From SIG589 sp964566175 (GTDB lineage: Bacteria > Bacillota > Clostridia > Oscillospirales > Acutalibacteraceae), in assembly GCA_964566175.1 (NCBI GenBank), contig CAZMHU010000001.1:1-64000 (forward strand): DNA of 64,000 nt. The letters are read 5' to 3'. The position numbers and the translations under genes are program-made. The notes beneath the pieces were generated by a model. It had not been told where the DNA came from and ran no database searches. It worked only from the letters and a program-made list of their open reading frames with translations. Numbering within the stretch: position 1 is the first letter of the stretch; each line of letters opens with the position of its first letter. Positions 51,036 to 60,698 of this stretch are shown here, one piece after another.

Positions 51036-52340
51036 TTATTTTGTGAGTGTTCCGCCCTCGGTTTTTATAACCGTGAAAACCTGTTCTTCTGCCGGTGTAT
51101 CGCTGTTTATATAAACCAAAATCTCGTTTTTTTCGCCGTCCTCGCACAAAAATTCATAACAGGCAATTTCCTCTCCCCAAGCCGATGGTATGAGCGCACG
51201 TTTTACCGATATTTCCTTTAAATTCTCACTTAAAACCGCGCGTGCCTCGCTTTCTGTCACTAAAGGCGTTTTTATCGTCCGCCTTGTATGATTGGCAATA
51301 TATCCGCCCGCCTCATAAAGCACCGTTTCTCCGCTGTCAAGCGCTATTCCCACTTTTATCAAATCACTGTAACAAATCGTATTTCCCTCTTTATAGGCGA
51401 AATTCACGGTACAAACTCCCTCGTCGGCAAAATAATAACTTTCTTCAAACTGCTCGCCTTTGTATTCGCAAAGCCGCTGTTTGGCGAGTTCCACCGCCTG
51501 TTCATAGGTGTAGGTTGCTTTTCCGGTTTTGACATAATCTCTGTAATAAAGCACATAACCGCCCTTTTGGGTAACCTCGGCAACGGCACTGCCGTATTCA
51601 AAACGATAGGTTTCGGTCTGTCCGTTGCTCTCGCCTACAAATTTCAGTTCCGCGCCGTCGCAACCGAAAAACACTGACGCCGACTCTGCCGCCGTTTCAA
51701 CCGTTACATAATCCGCTTCGGAGAGCAAGCGCGACTCGCGGTTTAGCATATGGTCGGAATACGGCCCATCGTAAATCAGCGACGGATAACTCTCAACGCT
51801 GTCGTGCAACGCCGCCGCTTCGTCCGAAACAAAAGCCGTGTCCGCTCCCGAAACCATTTCTTCTCCGTTTTGAAAACGGATACGCATATTCTCCGCACCT
51901 TCCGATAGGGTTTTTGCAGTTTTTGAAAGAGTATTGAAGTTTTCTCTTTCTTCTTCTCCCAAAGCCTTGCCCGCTATGCTTTGTCTGGCAACCGAGAGTG
52001 AATAATCCCCCGCTTGAGAGAGAAATTTGTAAAGCGCCGACAGATCGATATCACCGAGCGGCAACCGTGACAGTGCGGACTTCACACTACCTGCATCACG
52101 GTAAATATTTGCCGCAATGGAACAAAGTTGGCTCGATGTTGTAATATTGGCACTCTTTTTCAGTTCCGTATTTATGCTTGCAAGACCGTCGCACACATCT
52201 TCAAGCGAACTCATATAGCCGCTGTATAACATTCGGCTGTAATGTTTGCTTTCGGCTCTCGCCTTTGTGAGCATACCTACAGGTACTAAAAACAGTGCAA
52301 CCGAAAACGAAATGATTCTGACAGCACCTCTTCTTTTCAA
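51036..52340 (-). CDS. ypeB: Spore germination protein YpeB
   Basis: A 434-residue membrane-anchored protein: an N-terminal signal anchor (AVRIISFSVALFLVPVGML), a helical N-terminal half (SRMLYSGYMSSLEDVCDGLA), then PepSY-like domains (YTYEQAVELAKQRLCEY, VTESEARAVLSENLK). YpeB stabilises and inhibits the cortex-lytic enzyme SleB in the dormant spore. The usual partner sleB is not adjacent. A TTG at 52340 with GAGGTG six bases upstream is the likely start; a GTG nine bases earlier overlaps the ribosome site. A possible forespore sigma -10 (GGAAATAAT) lies at 52380-52388. Confidence 0.88.
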   Translation of the reverse strand: MKRRGAVRIISFSVALFLVPVGMLTKARAESKHYSRMLYSGYMSSLEDVCDGLASINTELKKSANITTSSQLCSIAANIYRDAGSVKSALSRLPLGDIDLSALYKFLSQAGDYSLSVARQSIAGKALGEEERENFNTLSKTAKTLSEGAENMRIRFQNGEEMVSGADTAFVSDEAAALHDSVESYPSLIYDGPYSDHMLNRESRLLSEADYVTVETAAESASVFFGCDGAELKFVGESNGQTETYRFEYGSAVAEVTQKGGYVLYYRDYVKTGKATYTYEQAVELAKQRLCEYKGEQFEESYYFADEGVCTVNFAYKEGNTICYSDLIKVGIALDSGETVLYEAGGYIANHTRRTIKTPLVTESEARAVLSENLKEISVKRALIPSAWGEEIACYEFLCEDGEKNEILVYINSDTPAEEQVFTVIKTEGGTLTK

Positions 52341-52379
52341 TAAAAACACCTCAAAAACAGTATTGGCATTTTTTCGGTT

Positions 52380-52388
52380 ATTATTTCC
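52380..52388 (-). promoter_or_regulatory. Possible sigma-G/F -10 element upstream of ypeB
   Basis: The minus strand reads GGAAATAAT, matching the GGnnAnAnT pattern of forespore promoters, about 40 bp before the ypeB start. No good -35 match is seen 15-16 bp upstream, so this is weak. Confidence 0.3.
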
Positions 52389-52410
52389 TTAAAATCGGCA
52401 CAAATAAATG

Positions 52411-52439
52411 TTGTAATATGAATCTTTCAGTATTATAAT
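52411..52439 (+). promoter_or_regulatory. Promoter of the plus-strand operon
   Basis: TTGTAA (52411-52416), a 17-bp spacer and a perfect TATAAT (52434-52439), 35 bp before the cysteine desulfurase start. It drives five co-directional genes up to 60685. Confidence 0.8.
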
Positions 52440-52473
52440 ATTAAAAGATATATTATTTTGGAGAGTATTCGCC

Positions 52474-53610
52474 TTGAACAATATTATTTATCTTGACAAC
52501 AGTTCCACAACCGCAGTATGCAAAACGGCAACAGAATACATAAACCGTGCGCTTGAGAATTACGGCAATCCCTCTTCGTTGCATATTATGGGTATGCAGG
52601 CGGAAGATACCGTTTCGGCGGCACGACAAGAAGCGTCGAAACACCTTTGTTGCCGCAGTGATGAAATATATTTTACCGGCAGCGGCACCGAGGCCAACAA
52701 CACGGCGATTTTCGGCACGGCATATACCCGCAAAAAAAGGGGCAACCGAATTGTCACAACGTCGATAGAACATCCATCGGTATTGCGAGCGGTCGATAGA
52801 CTTGAAAGCGAAGGCTTTGAGGTTATACGCCTGTCCCCCGACAAAAACGGCGTTATCAAAACCGACGAACTCTATAATGCAATAAACGACAAAACGGTGC
52901 TTGTCAGCATTATGCTTGTCAACAATGAAATCGGTTCGGTTATGCCTGTCAACATCGCGAGAGATGCCATTAAAAAAGCGAACGCTCCCGCACTGCTCCA
53001 CTGCGATGCCGTTCAGGCATTCGGCAAAATCAAATGCAGTGTTAAAGAGTTGGGTGTGGACTTGCTCTCGGCAAGCGGACACAAAATCAACGGGCCAAAG
53101 GGCATAGGCATTCTATACAAGAAAAAAGACGTTCACATTCAACCGCTTATTGTCGGCGGCGGACAGGAAAACGGTCTGCGTTCGGGAACCGAAAGCGTTC
53201 CGCTGATTGCGGGACTTCACGGTGCACTCTGCGAACTACTCCCTTTGTCCGAATTTGAAACCGCTATGGGTGAAATCAAGAAATATGCACTCGGCAAACT
53301 CTCGGCACTCGGATTTGTCGATATCAACTCACCCGATAATTCCATACCGTATATACTTAACATTTCGGTAGTGGGATACCGCTCCGAAACACTTTTGCAT
53401 TTTTTGGAAAGAAAAAATATTTTCGTTTCAAGCGGCAGTGCCTGTGCAAAGGGTGAAGGCAGTTATGTTCTGAAAAACTTGGGACTTTCCCGTGAACGCA
53501 TTGATAGTGCGCTGAGAATAAGTCTCGGAAAATATAATAAAAAAAGCGATATCGACGCACTGTGTGATGCACTGCGCGAAGCAAAACAAAAATTGAGAGG
53601 TAGCAAATGA
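52474..53610 (+). CDS. Cysteine desulfurase (NifS/IscS-like)
   Basis: A 378-residue PLP enzyme that removes sulfur from cysteine and passes it on as a persulfide. It shows YLDNSSTTAVCK, the PLP-lysine region SASGHKINGPKGIGILY and the active-site loop with Cys in SSGSACAKGEGSYVL. The next gene is thiI, which takes its persulfide for tRNA thiolation, so this is the IscS/NifZ-type partner. The start is a TTG with GGAGAG upstream. It overlaps thiI by 4 bp. Confidence 0.94.
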   Translation: MNNIIYLDNSSTTAVCKTATEYINRALENYGNPSSLHIMGMQAEDTVSAARQEASKHLCCRSDEIYFTGSGTEANNTAIFGTAYTRKKRGNRIVTTSIEHPSVLRAVDRLESEGFEVIRLSPDKNGVIKTDELYNAINDKTVLVSIMLVNNEIGSVMPVNIARDAIKKANAPALLHCDAVQAFGKIKCSVKELGVDLLSASGHKINGPKGIGILYKKKDVHIQPLIVGGGQENGLRSGTESVPLIAGLHGALCELLPLSEFETAMGEIKKYALGKLSALGFVDINSPDNSIPYILNISVVGYRSETLLHFLERKNIFVSSGSACAKGEGSYVLKNLGLSRERIDSALRISLGKYNKKSDIDALCDALREAKQKLRGSK

Positions 53611-54776
53611 AAGAAATAATTCTTATTAAAAACGGCGAACTTGTGCTTAAAGGTTTAAACCGACGCACATTCGAGGACATACTCATAAAAAACATCAAAA
53701 AGAGTCTTGGCTCGCTCGGCGATTTTTCCGTACAGAGAGCGCAGTCAACAATCGTCATAACTCCCACAGACGACGATTTTGATATGGACGAAGCTGCCTG
53801 TCGCGTAGGCAAGGTTTTCGGAATTTCGGCATACAGCCGTGCGGCGGTGTGTGAAAAGGATATTGACGAAATTATAAAAACGGCAAAACTTTATTCAAAG
53901 ACCTACCTTTCCGCCGTTTCCACCTTTAAGGTTGAGAGCAAGCGTTCGGATAAAAAGTTCCCGCTCGGCTCACCAGAAATATGCCGCGAGGTAGGCGGAG
54001 CGTTGCTTTCGGCGTTCCCTCACTTGAAGGTTGACGTTCACAATCCGGAAGTCACTATAACAGTCGAAATTCGCGACAGCAGCGCATATATACACGCAAA
54101 TCAGCAAAAAGGCGCGGGAGGAATGCCGGTTTCGAGCAGTGGACGTGCCGCCGCTATGATTTCCGGCGGAATTGACAGTCCGGTTGCGGCATATCTTATG
54201 GCTCGCAGAGGATTGGAACTGAACGCAATACATTTCGCAAGTCCGCCATACACAAGTCCGCGTGCCGAACAAAAGGTACGCCAACTCCTTTCACGCGTTG
54301 CGGCATACAGCGGAACAATACGTCTCGGCGTTGTAAACTTTACGGAAATTCAAGAAGAAATAGCCGATAAATGCCCCGAAGAATATTTTACGCTTATTAT
54401 GCGCCGTATGATGTTACGCATAGCGCAAAAACTCGCCGCCGAACGCGGTTGTGGTGCACTTATAACAGGAGAGAGTCTCGGTCAGGTTGCAAGCCAGACT
54501 ATGCCCGCTCTTGCCGTTACGGATGCCCTTGCCGAAATGCCGGTTCTGCGTCCGCTCATTGGTATGGACAAAGAGGATATTATTGCAATATCCCGCAAGA
54601 TAGATACCTTTGAAATATCCATACAGCCGTATGAAGACTGCTGTACGGTATTCACCCCGAAACATCCGCGCACACGTCCTACCGTTGCACAGTGTGAACA
54701 GGCAGAAGCCGCACTTGATATTGAGGCACTGATAGAGCGTGCCGTAAACAGCACAGAATATTCCTATATTGATTAA
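53607..54776 (+). CDS. thiI: tRNA 4-thiouridine synthase ThiI
   Basis: A 389-residue enzyme making 4-thiouridine at tRNA position 8. It has an N-terminal ferredoxin-like and THUMP domain, then the PP-loop ATP-binding domain (MISGGIDSPVAAYLM) that adenylates tRNA. It lacks the C-terminal rhodanese domain, as usual in Bacillota. Sulfur comes from the desulfurase encoded directly upstream (ATGA overlap). Confidence 0.95.
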   Translation: MKEIILIKNGELVLKGLNRRTFEDILIKNIKKSLGSLGDFSVQRAQSTIVITPTDDDFDMDEAACRVGKVFGISAYSRAAVCEKDIDEIIKTAKLYSKTYLSAVSTFKVESKRSDKKFPLGSPEICREVGGALLSAFPHLKVDVHNPEVTITVEIRDSSAYIHANQQKGAGGMPVSSSGRAAAMISGGIDSPVAAYLMARRGLELNAIHFASPPYTSPRAEQKVRQLLSRVAAYSGTIRLGVVNFTEIQEEIADKCPEEYFTLIMRRMMLRIAQKLAAERGCGALITGESLGQVASQTMPALAVTDALAEMPVLRPLIGMDKEDIIAISRKIDTFEISIQPYEDCCTVFTPKHPRTRPTVAQCEQAEAALDIEALIERAVNSTEYSYID

Positions 54777-54791
54777 CAAAGAGGGTTAGTA

Positions 54792-57629
54792 ATGAACGGT
54801 GAAATCATTTGTGTCGGCACAGAGTTGTTGCTTGGTGATATTGTAAACACCAACGCACGCTTTCTTGCCGAAGAACTTGCCGGACTCGGAATAAACGTAT
54901 ACAGCCAGACGGTTGTCGGCGACAATGAAAAGCGAATTAAACAGGCGGTGTTTGAGTCGCTCAAACACAACAGGGTAATTATTCTAACAGGCGGTCTCGG
55001 TCCTACCGAGGACGACCTCACAAAAGAAAGCGTTGCCTCTCTTTTTTCCATTCCGCTTGTTGAGGACAGCGAAAGTCGCCGTCGCATTGAAGAATATTTT
55101 CGCCGCACGGCACGCAACGCGACCGACAGCAATTTCAAACAGGCACTCATACCGAAGGGTGCAACCGTACTTAAAAACGATATAGGCACAGCACCCGGCT
55201 GTATTATAGAAAACGGCAACAGCACGGTTGTTATTCTCCCCGGTCCGCCGGAAGAGATGAAACATATGTTTTTAAAATATGTAAAACCTGTGCTTGCCAA
55301 ATTGACAAACAGCACCATAATTTCACACAGCATTCGCATTACGGGCGAGATGGAGTCTGCGATTGAAGAAAAACTCAAACGCTTTACAAAACTCAAAAAC
55401 CCAACCGTTGCGACCTATGCGAAAGAGGGCGAAGTGCGCGTTCGCGTAACGGCAAGCGCACAAACTGTCGACGCCGCGGACAACCTATGCAAACCGATAA
55501 TCAACGACATAAAGCAATCCGTCGGTGACAGTGTTTACGGAACCGACTGCGAACCGCTCCAGCACGTCGTTGTCGACCTGCTTAAAAGCAAAAAATTGAA
55601 AATAGCAACTGCCGAGTCTTGCACGGCGGGTCTGCTTTCCTCACTTATAACCGAGGTTGCCGGCTCATCAAGTGTGTTTGATTTCGGAATTTCCGCATAT
55701 GCAAATCGCATTAAAACCGCCGCGCTTGGCGTGCCCGAAAGTATCATTGAAAAATACGGTGCGGTCAGCGAACATACTGCGGCATATATGGCAATGGGCG
55801 CACGCAAGGTATCAAACGCCGATATAGGTGTCGGTATTACAGGCGTTGCGGGACCCGGTGCGAGCGAAAACAAGCCTGTCGGACTTGTTTACATCGCCAT
55901 TTCCGACCGTGAAAATATTTGGGTCAGGCGCACAACACTCGGTCACGGTTCGGACGAGCGCAAGAAAGTTCGCCGCAATTCCGCCAATATCGCACTCGAC
56001 CTTGTAAGACGATATCTGTTGTCGTTGCCCGAAACGATGCCGGGTGGATTTAAAATCGGCAGTGTACCCACCGTGCTCACCTCACAGCCACAGATTGCAG
56101 GTCCGGCACACATCGAACCCACCGCTGTTGCGGCGGCAATACCCAAGTCTGCAAGAAAAGAACACAACAGCGGCAACTTCATCACTGACGAGGCAATAGC
56201 GCAACTCATACAAACGGTTGCCGACAGTGACTATTCCGACGAACTCTATATTCCCACCGAAAACGAAAAAGACAGTCAGTTTATCGCCGAACATTTTGAC
56301 AGAGACGACCTCAAAGTCAGCCTTTACGACCGCATATTCACCGACAGAAGTCAAATCTACATTGACGACAGCGGTTTGGTAACAGAAAATTACGGAGAAA
56401 ACGAAGAGGTTGAAAAAACCGACAGCAAGTTTGTTTCGTTTTTACGTTCGTTCTTACCTTGGAAAGGTGACAACAAGGGTGATATAATACGAAAACTTCT
56501 CTTCACACTCTCGCTTGTTGCACTTATAATCTCTTCAACATATATGGTTTGCTATTTCCGAGAGGGATACAAGCAAAACAGCATTACCGAAACGGCGAGA
56601 GAGAATTACAGTCCGACAAATCTTCAGAAAAATTCCGACGGAACGTATGAGAGTTTTGACGAACTTTTGGCTCAAAACGAATATACGATAGGTTGGATAA
56701 AGGTTTCCGGAACGAATATTGATAATCCTATCGTCCAATACACCGACAACGACTATTATCTGCGTCGCAATTTCTTAAACGAAAAAAGTCGCTACGGCAC
56801 ACTGTTTTTCGATGCAGACGCCGTTATAACAAGGAACTCCACAAGTAAAAACCTTGTTTTGTACGGTCACAATATGAATGACGGTTCGATGTTCGGACAA
56901 CTTAAAAACTATAAAAACGTAAATTTCTACAAAGAAAACCCGACATTTAACCTACGCACACTTTATAACGACGCAAACTATAAAATTTTTGCGGTTATGA
57001 TAACCGGCGCAACACCCGATGAAGGGAACGGATATATTTTCGATTACCGTCAGCACGATTTCTCATCAAGCGACGAATTTTTAAAATGGGTTTCGCAAGC
57101 GAAACAGCGCAGTATTATTAACACAGGCGTTGAGGTTGATGAGGGTGACGCGATTATTACCCTTTCAACCTGCTCGTATGATTTTGACGATGCACGCCTT
57201 GTTATTATGGCAAAGAAAATCAAAAGCAGCGAGAATTCGTCTATTGATAAAACCGCCGTTTCGGTAAACGCCTCTCCCCTCTATCCTCAGGCATATTACG
57301 ATAAAAAGGGTCTTGAAAACCCCTATAAAAATCTAAGCAGTATGCCGCAGGTTTCTTCGGACGAGTCCTCGTCGAACGGTTTTGATGACAGCAGTATCAC
57401 ATCGGATGACAACACAGACAACAGTGCATCAAGCAGCGCCCCCGACTCCTCTCTGCCGTCGTCATCAGCAGTTTCATCGTCCGATAAATCATCATCCTCA
57501 AAAACATCTTCTCCACAAAGCAGTAACACACAAAGCGACATATCTTCTGCTGTTTCCGAAAGTTCCTCGACATCAAGCAAAACTTCCTCTGCCGATACTT
57601 CATCGGCAAACAACGGTTCACGACAATAA
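54792..57629 (+). CDS. CinA-class B sortase fusion protein
   Basis: A 945-residue fusion. Residues 1-410 are a complete CinA: an N-terminal MoCF-like domain (ICVGTELLLGDIVNTNA, ILTGGLGPTEDDLT, LPGPPEEMKHMF) and a C-terminal nicotinamide-nucleotide amidase domain (TAESCTAGLLSSLIT, GVGITGVAGPG). A linker of about 155 residues leads to one transmembrane helix (568-588). Residues 630-812 form a class B sortase with His692 (YGHNM), Cys794 (LSTCSYD) and Arg802, all in place. A Ser-rich tail follows from 849. The topology fits CinA inside and sortase outside. GAGGG precedes the ATG, 15 bp after thiI. No sortase substrate motif was found nearby. Confidence 0.92.
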   Translation: MNGEIICVGTELLLGDIVNTNARFLAEELAGLGINVYSQTVVGDNEKRIKQAVFESLKHNRVIILTGGLGPTEDDLTKESVASLFSIPLVEDSESRRRIEEYFRRTARNATDSNFKQALIPKGATVLKNDIGTAPGCIIENGNSTVVILPGPPEEMKHMFLKYVKPVLAKLTNSTIISHSIRITGEMESAIEEKLKRFTKLKNPTVATYAKEGEVRVRVTASAQTVDAADNLCKPIINDIKQSVGDSVYGTDCEPLQHVVVDLLKSKKLKIATAESCTAGLLSSLITEVAGSSSVFDFGISAYANRIKTAALGVPESIIEKYGAVSEHTAAYMAMGARKVSNADIGVGITGVAGPGASENKPVGLVYIAISDRENIWVRRTTLGHGSDERKKVRRNSANIALDLVRRYLLSLPETMPGGFKIGSVPTVLTSQPQIAGPAHIEPTAVAAAIPKSARKEHNSGNFITDEAIAQLIQTVADSDYSDELYIPTENEKDSQFIAEHFDRDDLKVSLYDRIFTDRSQIYIDDSGLVTENYGENEEVEKTDSKFVSFLRSFLPWKGDNKGDIIRKLLFTLSLVALIISSTYMVCYFREGYKQNSITETARENYSPTNLQKNSDGTYESFDELLAQNEYTIGWIKVSGTNIDNPIVQYTDNDYYLRRNFLNEKSRYGTLFFDADAVITRNSTSKNLVLYGHNMNDGSMFGQLKNYKNVNFYKENPTFNLRTLYNDANYKIFAVMITGATPDEGNGYIFDYRQHDFSSSDEFLKWVSQAKQRSIINTGVEVDEGDAIITLSTCSYDFDDARLVIMAKKIKSSENSSIDKTAVSVNASPLYPQAYYDKKGLENPYKNLSSMPQVSSDESSSNGFDDSSITSDDNTDNSASSSAPDSSLPSSSAVSSSDKSSSSKTSSPQSSNTQSDISSAVSESSSTSSKTSSADTSSANNGSRQ

Positions 57630-57649
57630 ACGAAAGGAAAGCGCAAAAA

Positions 57650-60148
57650 ATGCCAACACCACTCAAAGCCGACATTATATATTATAAAACCGCATCGGAT
57701 TTTGAACTCGAATTTAATCTCGGCGGTTGTCTTCCGCTTCGTCTGCTGTCAAGCCGACCGCAAAACGAAAACGAACTTTTGCAGTGTCTCAGCCGTGCGG
57801 TGGCACGAAGTGAGATTATATTTGCCATAGGCACGCTTTCGGGGAAAAACTCTCTGCTTTGCAATGTCTGCAACGCAATAGGTTATTCTCAAAACGAACG
57901 CGACCTTTCCGTATTCGGCATAAACGAAACGGTACTCTTGCCCGAAAGTTCTATACCTCTTATTTCACAAAGCGGTATTTTGGGCGGTTGTGTTATAGAA
58001 TGCGGACCACAGGCAATAATAGTGCTCACTGACGATAAAGCCTTGAGAAAAGAACTGATGGGAGAACTTGTTCACCAATATGTTAAAGATTTCGGGCAAA
58101 ACAAGCGGGCCGTTTCTTCTACGCCTTCCGAAAATAAAGAAAACGATACTCACGCCGAAACGGTTACAGACCAATCCACAGACAACAACACCGAAATTCC
58201 GAAAACCGAACCGAATCAAAAAAAAGCAAACACGACAGACCCGTATATTCTGCCGGAAGAAAAGCAAACAATGCCTGATTTTTCCACCTTTGAAAAAGAA
58301 TTTTTAACCGACGCAGAACCTAAAAAACACAAAAAAGGAAAAGTATTTCTATCGCTGTTTTTCACACTTCTGTTTTTGGCTGTCGGTATTGCGGCATACG
58401 TTTTTTACGCCGAGCCGATACTGATAGACAAACTATATTCCGGTTATTCCGATATGCTCGGTGTCAAGGGTGATTTCCCGAAAGACGGAATTTTGAGTTC
58501 GTTCGGCACGCTCTGCAAAGAGAACAGCGACACGGCAGGATTTATTAAAATCGACGGTACAGACATAAATTATCCCGTCGTGTACGACAAGAAGCAGAAC
58601 GGTTATTATAAAAATCATCTCTTTAACGGAAGTTTGAGTTTTATTTACGGCACACCGTATACCGAGCAAAACCCAGAAGAATATAACCGAAACACCGTTA
58701 TACACGCGAATATGCCCGAAAACGGCAGAATGTTTTCACAACTTGAAAAACTCTCTTCACTCGGTGGATACCGCCTTTCTCCTGTTATTGATTTTTCATC
58801 GATTTACAGCGAGGATAAATATAAAATTTTCTCGGTCTTCACCGTTTACGGTGAGTCTGCGGACGAATTTCTGCAAACGGAGTTTTTTGACGATACCGCA
58901 TTTTCAAATTATGCCGAAACGCTTTTAAATAAATCGGACATTGCGGTAACGGTTGACGTTAAGCCGACAGACAGTATAATAACTCTTGTAGGTTACGGCA
59001 AAGGAAGGTGTATCGTTGTTGCGGCAAGACGTCTTCGTCCCAACGAAACAACGGCGGTCGATACGCAAAACGCAACCGAAAACATCGGCAAAACAGCAAC
59101 TGTCAGCACCGAAAAGGACGGCATTACCGACCCACTGACATTAAAACAACTCACTCCAGTTCCCTTTTCGATTTACAGCAAGTGGTTTGAGCAATACATT
59201 CCGCCGACGGAATATTCACCGAGTAAACCCGAAAAAAAGCCGAAAACGGACGAAACTCCTTCGACCGACGCTAATGACGATACAAACGCCGAAACGCCCG
59301 AAGAAACCGCTCCCGACGAGTCACACGCAAACAACACCGACAACGTGATTTTGAAAGTTACAAACGCCGAAACCGGCAACATCGAATCGGGCAGTGTGCT
59401 TGATATCGTTTCAAGGATAGTCGAAGCCGAAATGGGTTCATCATACGAACCAGAGGCACTCAGAGCACAAGCAATAGCAGGTTACGGTTGGTTGCTATCA
59501 AACGGTGCGGCAGACGATGCCGCTCCCCTCGTGGCTCTTAAAACCGCATCCGTCGCTACTCTTGAAGCGGTGAAATCCGTAGTAGGACTCAAGCCTTATT
59601 ATGACGGACAGATTGCCAATACTATGTATTTTTTATGCTCTGCCGGCATAACCGCCGACGCATATAACACTTGGGCGGTAAACGTTCCATACCTTATTCC
59701 CGTCGAGTCATCATTTGACCGAAACTATGAATGCTATCTTACAAGACGCACCTACAAAGCCACCGACATCGCAAAGTATGTAAAAGAAGCGACCGGAATT
59801 GACCTTTCGAAAATCGCCGATAAATCGAGTTGGTTCAACGTGACATACGACCAAAACGGCACATATGCGCTGTCACTGCGTTTCGGCACAAACGGCGAAC
59901 TCTATCCCGCAAGGTTTTTAAGGGAAAGTGTTTTAAACATTGAACGTGTCGGTGCAGGCAAAACGCTTTGTTCTTCGGCATACCGTCTCAGTTTCGACGC
60001 CGAAGCGGACAGTTTTATTTTCGAAGTTGCGGGCAGCGGTCACGGCGTCGGTATGAGCCAATACGGCGCTAACGTTATGGCGCAAAACGGAAAAAGTTAT
60101 ACCGAGATATTACAGTATTATTACAGAGGCATCATAATTGATTACTGA
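57650..60148 (+). CDS. SpoIID/LytB-domain protein with degenerate sortase and CinA-N-like remnant
   Basis: An 832-residue membrane protein with the same plan as its neighbour, but decayed. Residues 1-145 resemble the CinA/MoCF fold (ILGGCVIECGPQAIIVLTDD parallels the CinA segment APGCIIENGNSTVVILPGPP) without its catalytic loops. A transmembrane helix spans 231-253. Residues 285-465 are sortase B-like and keep His352 (VIHANMPENGRMF) and Arg453, but the catalytic TLSTC is TLVGYG, so it is probably inactive. Residues 565-832 are a SpoIID/LytB domain (VEAEMGSSYEPEALRAQAIA, SGHGVGMSQYGANVMAQNG), a peptidoglycan lytic or amidase-enhancer module. Same operon, 20 bp behind. Confidence 0.88.
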   Translation: MPTPLKADIIYYKTASDFELEFNLGGCLPLRLLSSRPQNENELLQCLSRAVARSEIIFAIGTLSGKNSLLCNVCNAIGYSQNERDLSVFGINETVLLPESSIPLISQSGILGGCVIECGPQAIIVLTDDKALRKELMGELVHQYVKDFGQNKRAVSSTPSENKENDTHAETVTDQSTDNNTEIPKTEPNQKKANTTDPYILPEEKQTMPDFSTFEKEFLTDAEPKKHKKGKVFLSLFFTLLFLAVGIAAYVFYAEPILIDKLYSGYSDMLGVKGDFPKDGILSSFGTLCKENSDTAGFIKIDGTDINYPVVYDKKQNGYYKNHLFNGSLSFIYGTPYTEQNPEEYNRNTVIHANMPENGRMFSQLEKLSSLGGYRLSPVIDFSSIYSEDKYKIFSVFTVYGESADEFLQTEFFDDTAFSNYAETLLNKSDIAVTVDVKPTDSIITLVGYGKGRCIVVAARRLRPNETTAVDTQNATENIGKTATVSTEKDGITDPLTLKQLTPVPFSIYSKWFEQYIPPTEYSPSKPEKKPKTDETPSTDANDDTNAETPEETAPDESHANNTDNVILKVTNAETGNIESGSVLDIVSRIVEAEMGSSYEPEALRAQAIAGYGWLLSNGAADDAAPLVALKTASVATLEAVKSVVGLKPYYDGQIANTMYFLCSAGITADAYNTWAVNVPYLIPVESSFDRNYECYLTRRTYKATDIAKYVKEATGIDLSKIADKSSWFNVTYDQNGTYALSLRFGTNGELYPARFLRESVLNIERVGAGKTLCSSAYRLSFDAEADSFIFEVAGSGHGVGMSQYGANVMAQNGKSYTEILQYYYRGIIIDY

Positions 60149-60199
60149 TATGAGTATTATCGGTAGTAAAGAAAAATTATATTTAAAAGGAGAAACTCT

Positions 60200-60685
60200 A
60201 TGGCTGAACAGTTAACACATTTACTTGACGGAATTCTCCGTCCCGAGTTTATCATCTTCATTATATCTATGCTTCCCGTATTGGAACTTCGCGGCGGACT
60301 TATTGCGGCGGCAATACTCGGCGTTGATTGGGTTGTCGCTTTCCCTCTGTGTGTTTTGGGCAACATTCTTCCGATACCTTTTGTTTTGCTATTCATAAAC
60401 AAAATTTTCGCTTGGCTTAAACGTTTCCGCCCCTTTAGAAAGGTTATTGTTTGGCTCGAAGAGCGCACAAAGGAAAAAAGCAAAAAAATCGAAACCGGCA
60501 AGGCTATCGGTCTTTTCTCCTTTGTTGGAATCCCTCTCCCCGGCACAGGTGCTTGGACAGGCGCACTTGTCGCAAATGTTCTTAATATGAACACAAAACG
60601 CTCCTTCTTTCTCATCGCCGCAGGCGTTATAACCGCCGGACTTATCGTTTCGTTTATAAGTTATGTTATTCCCGCTTGGTTTTAA
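60200..60685 (+). CDS. Small multi-drug export family membrane protein (COG2426-like)
   Basis: A 161-residue membrane protein with about four hydrophobic segments. It shows the ELRGGLIAAAILGV motif near residue 30 and GIPLPGTGAWTGALVA near residue 115, both typical of the COG2426/putative small multi-drug export family. Transport function is not established. AAAAGGAG precedes the ATG. Last gene of the operon, followed by a perfect 16-bp hairpin. Confidence 0.88.
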   Translation: MAEQLTHLLDGILRPEFIIFIISMLPVLELRGGLIAAAILGVDWVVAFPLCVLGNILPIPFVLLFINKIFAWLKRFRPFRKVIVWLEERTKEKSKKIETGKAIGLFSFVGIPLPGTGAWTGALVANVLNMNTKRSFFLIAAGVITAGLIVSFISYVIPAWF

Positions 60686-60698
60686 GCAATATTAAAGC

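Noticed and set aside
54792..57629. Sortase substrate (LPxTG or NPQTN type) within the window
   Set aside because: Neither large surface protein ends in a sorting motif, hydrophobic stretch and basic tail, so no substrate could be assigned.
57323..57646. Reverse-strand ORF opposite the Ser-rich tail of the CinA-sortase protein
   Set aside because: It is an open frame created by the low-complexity Ser codons of the real gene and has no ribosome site.
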